From the NCBI RefSeq assembly GCF_001039355.2, contig NW_019775971.1:99202-121222 (forward strand): a stretch of DNA of 22,021 nt. Direction: 5' to 3'. Position 1 is the stretch's first letter; each line of letters opens with the position of its first letter. The notes beneath the pieces were generated by a model. It saw only the letters and a list, made by a program, of their open reading frames with translations. It did not search any database and was not told the origin of the DNA. The stretch comes from Lingula anatina. Lineage: Eukaryota > Brachiopoda > Lingulata > Lingulida > Lingulidae. This document shows positions 1 through 9,806 of the stretch, one piece after another. Both the position numbers and the translations under genes were made by a program.

Positions 1-453
1 CTTACAAGAAAGAACATTGCAGGGTAAGCGTTCTGGCAACTCTACTAGCAGGCTAAGTAAATGCTAGCCATCCTTTCGTGTACAGTCGGATTATTCCCTC
101 ACAGTGGGTGTAAGTTACACCCACTTCATCTTTAGACTCTAGGTCATCCTGCCCTTGGCGTTCACTCCAACCATCTACCCTTGGGGAGATAGGAAAGACA
201 ACTGGTGTTTTGACGCCTACGTTTCTTCTAATGTTAAAATCTATGCAAACAACTCTCTGTCTATGGACAAACATATATCCTACTTTTTAAACCATGCGTG
301 ATTCACATCAGCAACATCGTGTCATTGGGAAATTACATAATGCCTAATCTTCCGATAATGATATAAAGTCCTTTTCAAATCTCGACTCCATTACTGTAAT
401 TCTCTTCTCCACGGATGTCCTCAAGATAAAGTCAAACGTCTGTAACAAATTCA
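1..453. other. Left flank, no gene seen; start of upstream repeat module
   Basis: No coding exon could be supported. From about 95 the sequence matches, with many differences, the B-type module seen again at 1050-1405 and 4331-5137 (shared landmarks: an 'attccctcac' start, 'accatcaaccctatgtctat'-like text, 'catgcgtg', 'atcgtgtcat'). Bases 1-94 have no counterpart elsewhere in the window. This flank is not part of the segmental duplication, which begins at about 454, inside this module. Confidence 0.5.
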
Positions 454-1590
454 GAACAATTGGTCTTACCCCCCTTTCGTTTACTTGTATTTTATATTCT
501 TCATTCATGTTGTAATGTCTGTTGAATTCCATTCGACTTCAGATTTAAGATAAATGGATAATAATAGTAATAATGCACTCTCCTTCTTTGCGTTTGATGG
601 CTAGTTTTTTATACCTAATTTAAAAATGGTGTTGTTTGCTCAGAGAGTATATCCTCATATTTGAGGCAGACTTAGGGGGTGGTGATCGAATGCACCATAG
701 GTGCGAAAATAAAAGGTGTGGTTCGTACGTGTTAATTAATGAAGTGAAATGTGCGGACATGGCCTTTGGTTTTGAGAGCTGCGAATTAATATCAACGGAA
801 ACAGAAATCTTTATTTTATTTTAAAATGACATGTGTGGTATCAGAACGGATTCAAAATACAGTTACATTAAACGTTGCTGGTTACGATAGCAGCTGTCAC
901 AAGAGGAAATATACAGAAAACTGAGATCTTTTAAATTACTTGGAAATCTGACATTTGTCAACCCGACCTCTCATTTGTACAAATATCTATTTACATTTTC
1001 AGCGATCATATTCTCGGTAGAGCTTTGACAAATACACATATAATATGAATGATTCCCTCACACCTACTTTATCATTAAACTCAAAATCACCCTGCCATTG
1101 GGATTTGCTTCAACCATCAACCCTATGTCTATAGACAAAAATGCCCTACTTTTTCAAAATCATGCGTGCATCATATCACAAACATCGTGTCATAGGGAAA
1201 TCAGCTTATTTCTCCTTTTCCGATAATGATATAGTGTCCTTGTAGCATCTCGACTCAGTCCTGTAATTCTCTTCTGCACGGATGTCCCCAATAAAAAGTC
1301 AAACGTCTACAGTGCATTCAGAATCGTCTTCTTGTATTTTATATTCTTCATTCATGTTGTAAAGGCGATTGAACGCCATTGGACTTTAGATTTAAGATAA
1401 ATGGATAATGCACAGAAAACTGAGATCTTTTACTTTGCTTGGAAACCTTTCATTATATCATTTTAGTTGTAAAACCGCCGGTCTATTACCTGTTTAACCC
1501 GACCTCTCATATGTACGAATATTAATTTACATTTTTCAGCGATCATATTCTCTGCACAGCTTTTTGACAAATACACATGTAATAGTAACA

Positions 1591-2235
1591 AGATGCTATC
1601 CTCTTCCAGGGTGGCAGATTTTATAGTTAATTTTTCAAAAAGCCATCAAATGACTGTCTATTTATCTAAAGGCATATCTGTGAATGTCTGGTGAAAAATC
1701 AATCTGTGGTTCTGGTAGAGTGTAACAAAGTACCTCGTTAGTGTGCTAACTGATGTACTGCGAACTAGTGGAGTCAACAACACTTGTACATTGAGCAAAT
1801 TGTCTAAGAGCAGTTAAACTGCTACAGCAGTGTAATATGGCATAACGTGACACCAATTCAACCAACGTAATGGGGGCTACAATGTCGACCACGCCGCCCC
1901 CAGATTAAAGTAACATATCCCTTCATTCTGAAGATTCATACAATAATCACAGTCTTGATCTTTTAATTCAAATTAATAAATTCTGGTGAACAATGCATCT
2001 ATGTAGATCAACTAAAAAAGAACAAAAATATATATGCATATAAGGTTGCATTCACAACAGATGGTCCTCGGATCTACTGGTCCGCGGATCAAATATGGCA
2101 GGTCCTACATGAAAGCAAGACCGCCTATGGTTCAAAGTTCTTTACTCAAACTGGTTTAATAAGGTTAGGATACCAGACGACCTCTGAGGAAGCCACTGTA
2201 ATCAGCAAAACAGCGCCGTCTGTTTCTTTAATGAA
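1591..2235. other. Copy-1-specific spacer, no gene seen
   Basis: No open frame, splice-consistent exon or RNA gene was supported. The only link to the rest of the window is a 17-bp block, CCGCGGATCAAATATGG, at 2082-2098. The same block occurs at 5767-5783 and 12976-12992 as one arm of a foldback element. Confidence 0.4.
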
Positions 2236-2850
2236 TTGGGGACCATGACCGTTTCTGGACCCCTGAAACCGCGTGTCTTATTAATTGAGGTCAGATTTCA
2301 CTTGTACCGCTCAACTAGTCAAATCAAAGTTTACAGACATCCTGAAGAGGCGTACGACGAAGCGTGTGCCGCGTCTTAAGTGACTAGGGTAATTCACAGT
2401 GTCAGTATTTGGAGTGGATGCCGCATTGGTGCCAAAACATCAATGGTATTCATCGATGAAAACCTGAACCACATCAAATAAAGGAATAATCTGGGAGCCA
2501 CTTGACTATCATTTGATGGGGGGTTACCTTAGGAACAATTATAGGTTGCACGATGAGATTGTCGGTTCACACAGAGCACTTTTCTTACCAGATAACTTGC
2601 AGAACCAAACTAATAAGCAGCTACCTTGGTCAACAAAATCGCCATATTTGAACCACATAGACAATATTTGGGTAGGTCATTACTCGCTGAATCAGCGGTC
2701 TACATGCCCTACAACAAAACTGAACCAAATTGGACAAGTTTTTAGGAATTTCATTCCAGATTGAAATCTAAATACCTATCCCAGAGAATGCCTCGTCGAT
2801 TAAGAGCCCTGGTAGCAGCCAGATGAGGTCAGACATAGCAGCGACTGTTG
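2236..2850 (+). pseudogene. Decayed Tc1/mariner-like transposase relic
   Basis: The remains of a DDE transposase of the Tc1/mariner superfamily are read in broken frames. The frame at 2263 gives VRFHLYRS, then VYRHPEEAYDEAC, a stop at 2380, then HSVSIWSGCRIGAKTSMVFI. These correspond to the family's SRF..RSDGR, RRP.E.Y and GGSVMVWGGIS..G regions. The frame open at 2513-2764 gives HRALF and LPWSTKSPYLNHIDNIW, matching the LPWP..SPDLNPIE.LW signature. Near 2785-2833 another frame gives RMPRRLRALVAAR, the usual C-terminal stretch. The first catalytic Asp is missing, the QDN motif is gone, and the Asp of SPDLN is Tyr, so it is certainly inactive. Terminal inverted repeats were not found. It is absent from copy 2. 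Confidence 0.8.
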
Positions 2851-4133
2851 CTGTGTCTAGTAACTGATATGAGCGTCCTTTGTGAAGCGTTACTTTTTCA
2901 CAGACGATAATTTCGAAAAAAAATGGAGATTAAAATAACGTTTTTAATGGTTGTTGTATGACTTTGAATCAGTCGTGTTTTTGTTTGCTTAATTAGGTGA
3001 AGTCAATGAAAGAGCTGATGTCACAATTACATTGAATAGATTATTAAAAATCATTAAAACAAGATGTAAATCCTTGTTTTCAATTTTAAGTGGAAAAAGT
3101 AGGAAAAAATCAGAACAAAACGGTTTGGAAAAAATTCCATATTAAATATCAAGTCTGAATAAGATAAAAATGTGAATGATTGGCGACATGGTGGTGTAGT
3201 TGACAGCGAGGCCAATCAAGGCAGTATGTTGTATTTATCATGTAAACTTTGGCTTCGAGTTTGACTCTGATTTTTATGACTTTGTTCATAGACCTACTAC
3301 AAGATTTCAATTGCGTGAAAAAATATTTGACTTATTGGTACTAGACTTATTTTGGGCAATATTCCTAAAAAAAGTGAATATTTGACTCATCTGTTTTTTT
3401 TCGTGCAGATATTAATTAGACTTGTGATCCTTTCTACTGCGTGTGACTTATTATTACTACCACGCATATGTGTGACATTATTACGAAATATTACAATGCT
3501 AAGCTCTACAAATATTATTTGCTTCTTGAATTAATCAACAAGATTCCATGAGTTCCGTTACTTAATGTTTTTTATCTCTGTTGTAATCATGGATATCCGG
3601 TCTATAAGACGATATCTGAAATACTAAGAAGCTCAGCAGATTATTAAAAGCAAATTATTCTCCTGTGATCAGCTTAAACCCACGCCCTGGGCAGTTAATT
3701 GGCCTGAAAAACAGATCCACTAGCTGACTGACAGATTTGAAAACAGACTCTCTAGCTGAGTGACAGGAAAACTGCATAACTCGATCCTACTGCCAGTTTT
3801 GACGTCGTTGGTGCCCCATACGTAGTGATATCAAGATATTTGATAAGAAAAGCATTCGACCCGAAATTTGCAAAATCTTATTCTAACACAACAGTATTTT
3901 AAACCAGTGCTTAGTATTAAAGATGTCATTTTTGATTTGACAATTAATATCCTGCCATGCGACGCCACATTGACTCTCAAACTTGTTTTCTTTCAAGAGG
4001 AGATTTTCTGAAAAATATCCTTCAACTTAAAATCTTAAATCTTAAGCTTAAAATCTTAAATCTTATAAGCGAGAAACTCCTTGGAGATGGATCGATCGCG
4101 TTAGATCGATCTAGGTAGCGGAAAGGGGTTTAA
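2851..4133. other. Copy-1-specific spacer, no gene recognised
   Basis: Several short frames exist (for example 3200-3385 and 3352-3534), but none shows codon-like composition, recognisable motifs or splice context. A short AAATCTTAA-type direct repeat lies at about 4027-4066. A GATCGATC-rich patch lies at 4088-4112, resembling sequence at 20521-20534 and 20688-20700. The block has no counterpart in copy 2. Confidence 0.4.
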
Positions 4134-4663
4134 GATAGCAGCTATCACAACAGGAAATACCAAGGAAACTGAGATCTTTTATTTTGCTTGGAAATCTTTC
4201 ATTTCATCATTTCAGTTGTAAAACCGCCTGACTATTACCTGTTAAACCCGACCTCTCATCTCTACAAATATTTATTTACATTTTCAGAGATCATATTCTC
4301 GGTAGAGCTTTTTGACAAATACACATGTTATGGTAATTATTACACCCACTTTATCATTAGACAGCAAGGTCATCCTTGCCGTGGGATTTGCTTCAACCAT
4401 CAACCCTATGTCTATGGACTAACAAATGTCCTACTTTTTTTAAAATCATGCGTGTATCACATAAAAAAAATCATGTCAATCGGAAATCAGCTTATGTGAC
4501 TCCTCTTCCTAAAATAACATAATGTCCTTGTCACATCTCGACTCGATTACTGGGATTCTTTTCTGCACGGATGTCCCCAATAAAAAGTCAAACGTCTACA
4601 GTGTATTCAGAATAACTCGTTTTCTCCTTTTCGTTTACTTGTATTTTATATTCTTTATTCATG

Positions 4664-4756
4664 CTGTAAATTTCAGAAATAAATATCTGTGCGAAAAGCA
4701 GCCCGTAACTGTCTGTAATAAAGGTTTTCATTTGAAGTGGTTAAAACTACTGTAAA
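4664..4756 (-). mobile_element. 79-bp inverted insertion with CTGTAAA direct repeats
   Basis: Bases 4671-4749 are the reverse complement, with only about five mismatches, of the 79 bases at 5570-5648 just downstream of the first exon's donor site. The insertion is bracketed by CTGTAAA at 4664-4670 and 4750-4756. Copy 2 has a single CTGTAAA and no insert (about 11994-12000), which gives an empty site. It looks like a very small non-autonomous element, or a templated insertion in inverse orientation. At two of the mismatches (the C of TTCGCACAG and the C of TATTTCTG) it agrees with the intron copy of duplication copy 2 rather than that of copy 1. Confidence 0.7.
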
Positions 4757-5472
4757 GCCCGTTAAACACAATTGGATTTTAACTTTAGATAAATGGATGA
4801 TAATAGTAATAATACACTCTCCTTTACGTAAGATGGTCAGTTTACTCTGATACTAAATTAACACGGTTTTGTTTACTCAGAGAGTGTAAATCGTCATATT
4901 TGAGGCAGGCTTAGGGAGAAGAGATTGGATACACCATGGGTGTGAAAATAAAAGGTGTGGTTCGGACGTGTTAATCAATGATGTGAAATGTGTGGACATG
5001 ACGTCCTTTGATTTTGGGAGTTGCAAATTAATATCACTGAAAACAAAGTATCGTTTCATTTAAAAACGACATGTTGAATAAATGCAGTGGTATCAAGACG
5101 GATTCAAAATAGCGTAACATTATACGTTGCTGCTTAAGATAGCAGCTGCCACAAAAGAAAATACACAGAAAACTGAGATCTTTTATTTTGCTTGGAAATC
5201 TTTCATTTCATCATTTCAGTTGTAAAACCGCCTGAATATTACCTGTTAAACCCGACCTCTCATCTCTACAAATATTTATTTACATTTTCAACTACTTGTA
5301 TCATATTCTCGACAGAGCTTTTTGACAAATACACGTTTCAGTAACAAAATTCCTCGTTGGGGTGATAACGGTTGTCACAACGGAAAATACCAAGAAAGAT
5401 GGTATCGCTTTCCACCTGGAAATCCTAGAATTTTCCATTTCAGTAAGCTGTCTTGAATCTCACTGTAAAAGC

Positions 5473-5480
5473 TATAAATA
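5473..5480 (+). promoter_or_regulatory. TATA box of secreted-protein gene, copy 1
   Basis: TATAAATA lies 88 bp upstream of a strong splice donor (CACAG|GTAAGG at 5561) and is conserved with its surroundings at 12682-12689 in copy 2. Transcription would be expected to start about 30 bp downstream, near 5503. Promoter identity is inferred; there is no transcript evidence in the window. Confidence 0.6.
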
Positions 5481-5502
5481 CACCCGTTTCTTAAAGGAAG
5501 GA

Positions 5503-5560
5503 GAACCATCTTCCTTAAAGATCCCATTGCCAAACATCACTCAAGTTCAACATTGCACAG
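5503..5560 (+). other. Predicted non-coding first exon, copy 1
   Basis: From the expected start point about 30 bp after the TATA box, the sequence runs without any ATG to CACAG|GTAAGG (donor at 5561-5562). The matching acceptor is TTGTCCAG|A ending at 5922, one base before the start ATG. This gives a short ATG-free 5' UTR and a UTR intron of 362 bp. The arrangement is conserved in copy 2 (12712-12769). The transcription start is estimated, not seen. Confidence 0.55.
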
Positions 5561-5569
5561 GTAAGGAAG

Positions 5570-5648
5570 TAGCTTTAACCACTTCAAATGAAAACCTTTA
5601 TTACAGTCAGTTACGGGCTGCTTTTCGAACAGATGTTTATTTGTGAAA
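5570..5648 (+). repeat. 79-bp block in 5' UTR intron, source or sister of inverted insertion
   Basis: This block, just after the donor of the non-coding exon, is conserved in copy 2 (about 12779-12857) and is repeated in inverted orientation at 4671-4749. No direct repeat flanks it here, so this location is probably the ancestral one. Confidence 0.65.
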
Positions 5649-5750
5649 TTTATTCTCCCTTACATGTAGTATTAGCCTTGTCTAGGACGAAAAAACTTTG
5701 CAAGAGATCTCCATAGAATAGTATTTGTCTTTCTATGAGCGCAATCAAAA

Positions 5751-5784
5751 CAGAGGACTGACATATCCGCGGATCAAATATGGC
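5751..5784 (+). repeat. Left arm of foldback element; right arm lost in copy 1
   Basis: CAGAGGAC followed by CCGCGGATCAAATATGG matches the left arm of the foldback element intact at 12960-13116 in copy 2. In copy 1 the collinear sequence stops shortly after the palindrome TTCCCCGCGGGGAA (about 5811-5824), and the right arm is missing, so copy 1 carries an internal deletion in its 5' UTR intron. Confidence 0.65.
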
Positions 5785-5923
5785 CGACATGGCTGAATGC
5801 TTGTTGCGTATTCCCCGCGGGGAATCTTTTCACTGTCTAAATTGAAAGATTTCTATATTGAAAGATTTACATTTGCGTTTTCTTTTTATGTTTTCCATTA
5901 GTTGGTATCTGCTGTTGTCCAGA

Positions 5924-5993
5924 ATGGCTGTAGCACGAATAATTGTGGCAGTGCTTTGTTTTCTGTCTGTCTCAAGAGGCCATGTAGAACAAG
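5924..5993 (+). CDS. Coding exon 1, copy 1: signal peptide
   Basis: The ATG at 5924 is one base after the acceptor and is the first ATG of the predicted mRNA. The exon encodes the signal peptide plus HVEQ and ends in phase 1 at CAAG|GTAGGT. Copy 2 differs by a single silent change. Confidence 0.75.
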
Positions 5994-8396
5994 GTAGGTT
6001 TAAGCGCCTTAACAATAATCAAATATTATAGTTAAACTCACCCGTAAAACATCTCATTGTTAAGGTACTCCAAAGCAATTGCATTCAAATGTCTTTCTTT
6101 TATTTATTTTCTAAGGCTCGAATGACGCGGCTTCCCATTCTGACATTATTCTCGGTGAGTAGTTTTATATTTCTAATTTCACATTTCGTTAATCAAGAAG
6201 TGCATTCATCACGCGCGCGAACAAGCATAAGCACAAACAAACATGGATGCACACTCACACGCACACCCACTTCTTAGATAGTGAATTCTTAGATAGAAAT
6301 TTGATAATTTTATGACTGTACAGATCACGCTTTACCATGGCGATCTGATTAAGGATATTGCAACACTTAATTATCATCCAGATACCGAAAATGAATTTTC
6401 CTGTATCTAATTATTCAATAATACATCTATCTTTGTGCTGATTTAAAACAATAAAAAACATCAAAAATATTAAATATCGGCGTGTATATGTGTTCGTTGC
6501 AATGTATATGCATAGGCAACCCAAAGCTGTAATTTAACACCTTTCTATTTTGAGGTGAGATAGCAAACGGTATGGGGCGTAGCTTCATCCCTGAAAAAGA
6601 TTTTGTCACAAAAATTGGAAGAGGTGACCTCGAGTGTATGGAATACAATCCTATCCCGCCATTTTGGTTTAAATGTTTTTGATATGGACTTATGATCCCC
6701 TAATTTCAGATTGTCATAAAACCAAGGCATCATTGTGCTTGATCAACGCTAAAATCTGAACTAAGACTTTTTAGAATAATCACTGGCAGTTTTTTGGAGT
6801 ACTAAATGGTGTCATTAAATCGGCGTTAAACAGTGATCGTGGTGGCTCAGGTATAATTGCCATATGTACGTTATATTTTGTTTCCTTGCAGCGCGGCAAA
6901 AACGCTTCATCGACGTACAAACAATTGGACAGCATTTGGGGAAGCTCTTGAACACAAAGACCGTGCCCGACTCCGTATCGGGTGCACTCGGAGCCTTGGA
7001 CAAAGTCACCCAGCTGTTGACCTGTCTCCCTACAAGGTGCACTGGCAACTGCTGTAGCAGTCCTTCTTACTGTAGCATCCCCCAACTCCAGTCTAAAGTA
7101 ATCCGCAACCCTAGGGCCAAGTTTACCCTGTGTAAGAACCCGTGGAAAGTTCGAATCGATCTGGACGCCAAGTTCAATTTACCCTGGTGGGCTAAATTGC
7201 TAAAGGCGGGTTTTGTTTTTTTACTCATATTCTTTATTTTATTTAATTTTTGTTATTCTATAGGGGAATAATCTTAAAAAAGCTAATTTAACAACTTCAA
7301 TGTTTAATAACAACCAATCTTAAACCAATTTTTTCACATCTCTTATTGAATATCGACACATTCATATGAGGATAAAGTTAAATGAACGGGATTTGTTACC
7401 TTTACACCATTTGCTATACTATATAAAATTCATCGTTTAAGCATATTGTTAATATCGATTTTATCATTATAGCTAAACATACGCATACATTTGTTTATGG
7501 TTCCATTTAATTTTATTTGTTATTTCATTATTACTATTATTTTGTTTTTGCACAGATCAAAGTAAACCCAATCATAATTCCCATAGATAGCAGGGAAAAG
7601 GAAGGGGTGATACAGATAAAGTCCACCACAACGCTCGCCAAAGCATCTGTGATAGGCATTGGTCTGGGAAAAGCCAAGTTGGAGCTTGATCTTTTCCTTA
7701 GATACGACTGCACTAAGCCGAGAGATAACCCATCCCTTCGCAGAAAGTGAGTACAATACATATGCAAGTGATGCTTTACAAATGCGCTTCTCCCAAGTGT
7801 ACCATCAATAGACATCAATGTATAATAAGGCTATGATTTATTGTAAGAAAGTCGTGCTACACCTGCGCCTTGGTGTTACTTACACAAAACCATTAAGACC
7901 GAACTAGTAAGAATTATGAAGAACCTTGAATTTGATTTTGAGATTGATTTTATCATCTAACAAAAATGTCTTCAGTATTTTAAAACTTTTGGCATTTCTC
8001 CGTTTCTGTTGTTATGTTTTTTTTGAAAATACTGAGTCGCATGAGATCATAACTTAAATACATGTATATTTGCATCACTTTTAGACAACGACAATTACAG
8101 GAAGCGTTAAATACCTAATTTGTGTTCCTGGAACCTTAATTCAAGTGTCCTGTAGCCTTTGCACGATGACTGTAAAATATTTTCTCCATTATAGATATAA
8201 CACCATGTATACAGATGGCAAACCTGGGCCTGATGGCAACAAGTTGTTCTACAAGGTGGACATCAAGTTTAAAGAATACAGGAAGAACTTCTGGTGCTTC
8301 TGCTACAAACTTAAGAAAACCAGAGCCTTGGTTGCAAAGAAGGGCCATTTTGCAGAGGGGCCGAAGTCCTGTATCAGAGACTCCCAACGTGGCTAG
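5924..8396 (+). CDS. Secreted, furin-processed Cys-rich protein, copy 1 (five coding exons)
   Basis: Family not recognised. Exons 5924-5993, 6116-6154, 6892-7205, 7556-7746 and 8195-8396 join in phases 1, 1, 0 and 2 to a precursor of 271 residues. Residues 1-19 (MAVARIIVAVLCFLSVSRG) form a signal peptide. Residues 20-41 are a propeptide ending in RQKR, a furin/proprotein-convertase site, so the mature chain starts at Phe42 and has 230 residues. It is Lys-rich and has ten cysteines (81, 86, 90, 91, 97, 117, 193, 239, 241, 264), enough for five disulfides; a CFC pair lies in the last exon. RRK at 203-205 could be a second processing site. No membrane segment follows the signal peptide. A secreted role (matrix, defence or signalling) is inference only. 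A near-identical paralogue lies at 13202-16712. Intron 3 is unusual (GC-AG). Confidence 0.75.
6116..6154 (+). CDS. Coding exon 2, copy 1: 39-nt propeptide microexon
   Basis: The acceptor TTTTCTAAG| and donor CTCG|GTGAGT bracket 39 nt encoding most of the propeptide (GSNDAASHSDIIL). Both boundaries are phase 1, so skipping it would keep the frame and only shorten the propeptide. It is identical in copy 2. Its small size makes it the least certain exon. Confidence 0.6.
6892..7205 (+). CDS. Coding exon 3, copy 1: RQKR site and first Cys cluster
   Basis: The acceptor TTCCTTGCAG| ends at 6891. The exon encodes residues 38-141: the RQKR cleavage site, a helix-like stretch without cysteines, the C-x4-C-x3-CC-x5-C cluster, a further Cys at 117, and WWAKLLK at the end. 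The frame runs on past 7205, but no good GT donor restores the next exon's frame; AAG|GCGGGT does. Confidence 0.75.
7206..7555 (+). other. Likely GC-AG intron, copy 1
   Basis: The next exon can only be read in phase 0 from its CAG|ATC acceptor; the other two frames hit stops at once. The only phase-0 donor with good context is AAG|GCGGGT, which matches the donor consensus except for C at +2 and G at +4. The nearby GT sites (GCGG|GTTTTG, TTTT|GTTTTT) are poor. An alternative pairing, GCGG|GTTTTG with ATCAAAG|TA, would also keep frame. The same bases occur in copy 2. Confidence 0.5.
7556..7746 (+). CDS. Coding exon 4, copy 1: beta-rich segment
   Basis: The acceptor TTTTTGCACAG| and donor CAGAAA|GTGAGT are strong. 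The exon encodes residues 142-204 and two bases of Lys205, with alternating hydrophobic stretches (IKVNPIIIPI, VIGIGLGKAKLELDLFLRY) suggesting beta strands, one Cys (193) and a terminal RRK. Copy 2 differs by two replacements (V173L, L185F) and one silent change. Confidence 0.8.
8195..8396 (+). CDS. Coding exon 5, copy 1: C-terminal Cys segment
   Basis: The acceptor CCATTATAG| and the previous phase-2 donor join to give Lys205-Tyr206. The exon encodes residues 206-271, with KLFYKVDIKFKEYRK, then CFC (239-241), a Lys-rich stretch and Cys264, and ends at TAG (8394-8396). Copy 2 has five silent changes and one replacement (R270S). Confidence 0.8.
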
Positions 8397-9806
8397 GTTC
8401 ATGTAGGTAAGGTATGATATACCTAATAATTTTTCTAACGTGATGGTTTTTCAATACAGCATTTTTTAAAATCCGATTCGCAAACGCAGGGTTTCGGAAA
8501 TAAAAATCAGGTTTAGCAATATTGGCAACGCATGCAGGGACGTTGAGAGTCCAGTTTAGTACACTAAATGGCACTGCCCAGATCAATCATATCACTACAC
8601 ATTGTACCTCTGCTATGAAGACATTCTCGCCTGTGCCTGGACCAGGACATATACCAGGACCGCCGTGAGAGCTTATCTCCATATGTTCAAAGATAATTCT
8701 CTGGCTAATTATGTGCCCCTTATTGTCCACCGAGAATGTTTTTTATATATATGACGTCAGTGCCCAGTTTGTTTTAGGTACACGTAGAATGCATACTACA
8801 TGATCAAGAATTAATGCCGTGTTATTAAATCTCTTTTCTAGGACCAGGTATGGCATTATGCACCAAGAAGATTATCATCTCCTGCAACGTAAATATTCAG
8901 ATATAAACTAGCAATCTGCTCAATATGCGATTCCCATTAACTGAAGTAAACATAATTCGGGGACCGGGAGCCGCACCTCTGTGGTTTCAACTGAGATGGC
9001 TCACCAGCCGATACAACATTTGATCCGGCTAGGTGCTTAAAGAATACCATATTTGACACTCGTATCGAGTCTACTTATGTTTCAGCTACTTGAAATTCAA
9101 TTTCGAAACAAACAAGCCTATAATTATATTTTATATTTCCACTACTAGTCTCCGTTTATTTACGAATGCATCGGCCAGAAGCAAACTTTCCGACTATTTT
9201 AATAAATATTCAGAACGCAATTTTGATGGTCTTTGTTATAATGCGAAAAGCACACTAACTGTTACTACCTGGAAAAAACTTATTGTATTCATAATTAGTA
9301 GTTTTTGAGTAAGATGAGATATTCAAGAGTATTAATGTATATGGGAACGAATAAAATCACCTGGCTCTTAACATGATTGAATGAAAATGCCATCTTTGGG
9401 GTTTTGGGTTTAGAAATACGTGTAGAATATACATGTACAAGTGTTTCTAACATAGCTGGAGATCGAAAGCGACAAAACGAGACAACAAAATATTCCTCCT
9501 GTCTGCTTGGTTAACCCCCGTTCTTCTAGAGCACTGTAATCAGCATTTTTAAAGTAAAGTCGGAAGGCATTCAGTTCGTCGTCAGATTACAATCGATTCA
9601 ATTAAACATACGACGTCATGCGATCCAATGACACGCCGCTTATCTCCAACAAAGGGCATGCTTTGATTTACTGCCTACGAAGAGCTCGCCGTAATCAATC
9701 AGCCCATTCAAATGGGTCGGGTCAGTTTGACTGAAAATGGGATTTTGAGGAGGTTGCATATGGGTAGTGAAGATATCTCTTATAACGTTTGCCCCCTTCC
9801 CGCAAT
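8397..9806 (+). other. 3' UTR and intergenic region after copy 1
   Basis: A strong donor TAG|GTAAGG (8407-8408) lies ten bases after the stop codon; the best acceptor is TCTTTTCTAG| ending at 8841, which suggests an intron in the 3' UTR. Without splicing, AATAAA at 8499-8504 could serve as a poly(A) signal. Both are preserved in copy 2. The rest shows no supported gene; the frame at 9090-9308 lacks exon context. On the minus strand this is also the region downstream of the orphan receptor exon. Confidence 0.45.

Larger units (their letters stand above)
95..5455. repeat. Array of A/B upstream modules ahead of gene copy 1
   Basis: Two module types alternate. A-type modules (about 886-1045, 1409-1590, 4134-4330, 5138-5340, and a diverged one at 5363-5455) share 'gagatctttta', 'cttggaaatct', 'cccgacctctcat', 'tttacattttcag' and 'gacaaatacac'. 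Several open with the E-box-bearing core GATAGCAGCTGYCACAA. B-type modules (about 95-885, 1050-1405, 4331-5137) share 'cacggatgtcc', 'aaaagtcaaacgtct', 'acttgtattttatattctt' and 'tttgaggcag'. The last, diverged A module runs directly into the TATA box at 5473. Short ORFs across the array are not conserved between modules, so the array is read as non-coding. It may be an amplified promoter-proximal region or a fragmentary mobile element. Confidence 0.7.

Noticed and set aside
344-532. Minus-strand frame starting MEFNRHYNMNEEYK, repeated at 10490-10738
   Set aside because: The shared start comes from the duplicated B module; the continuations differ, and there are no exon features.
4188-4499. 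A 103-residue plus-strand frame in the upstream array
   Set aside because: It lies across A and B modules; other copies of the same modules break the frame, so it is not conserved as protein.
8212-8235. A GKPGPDG stretch suggesting collagen
   Set aside because: Only two Gly-X-Y triplets; no collagen repeat.
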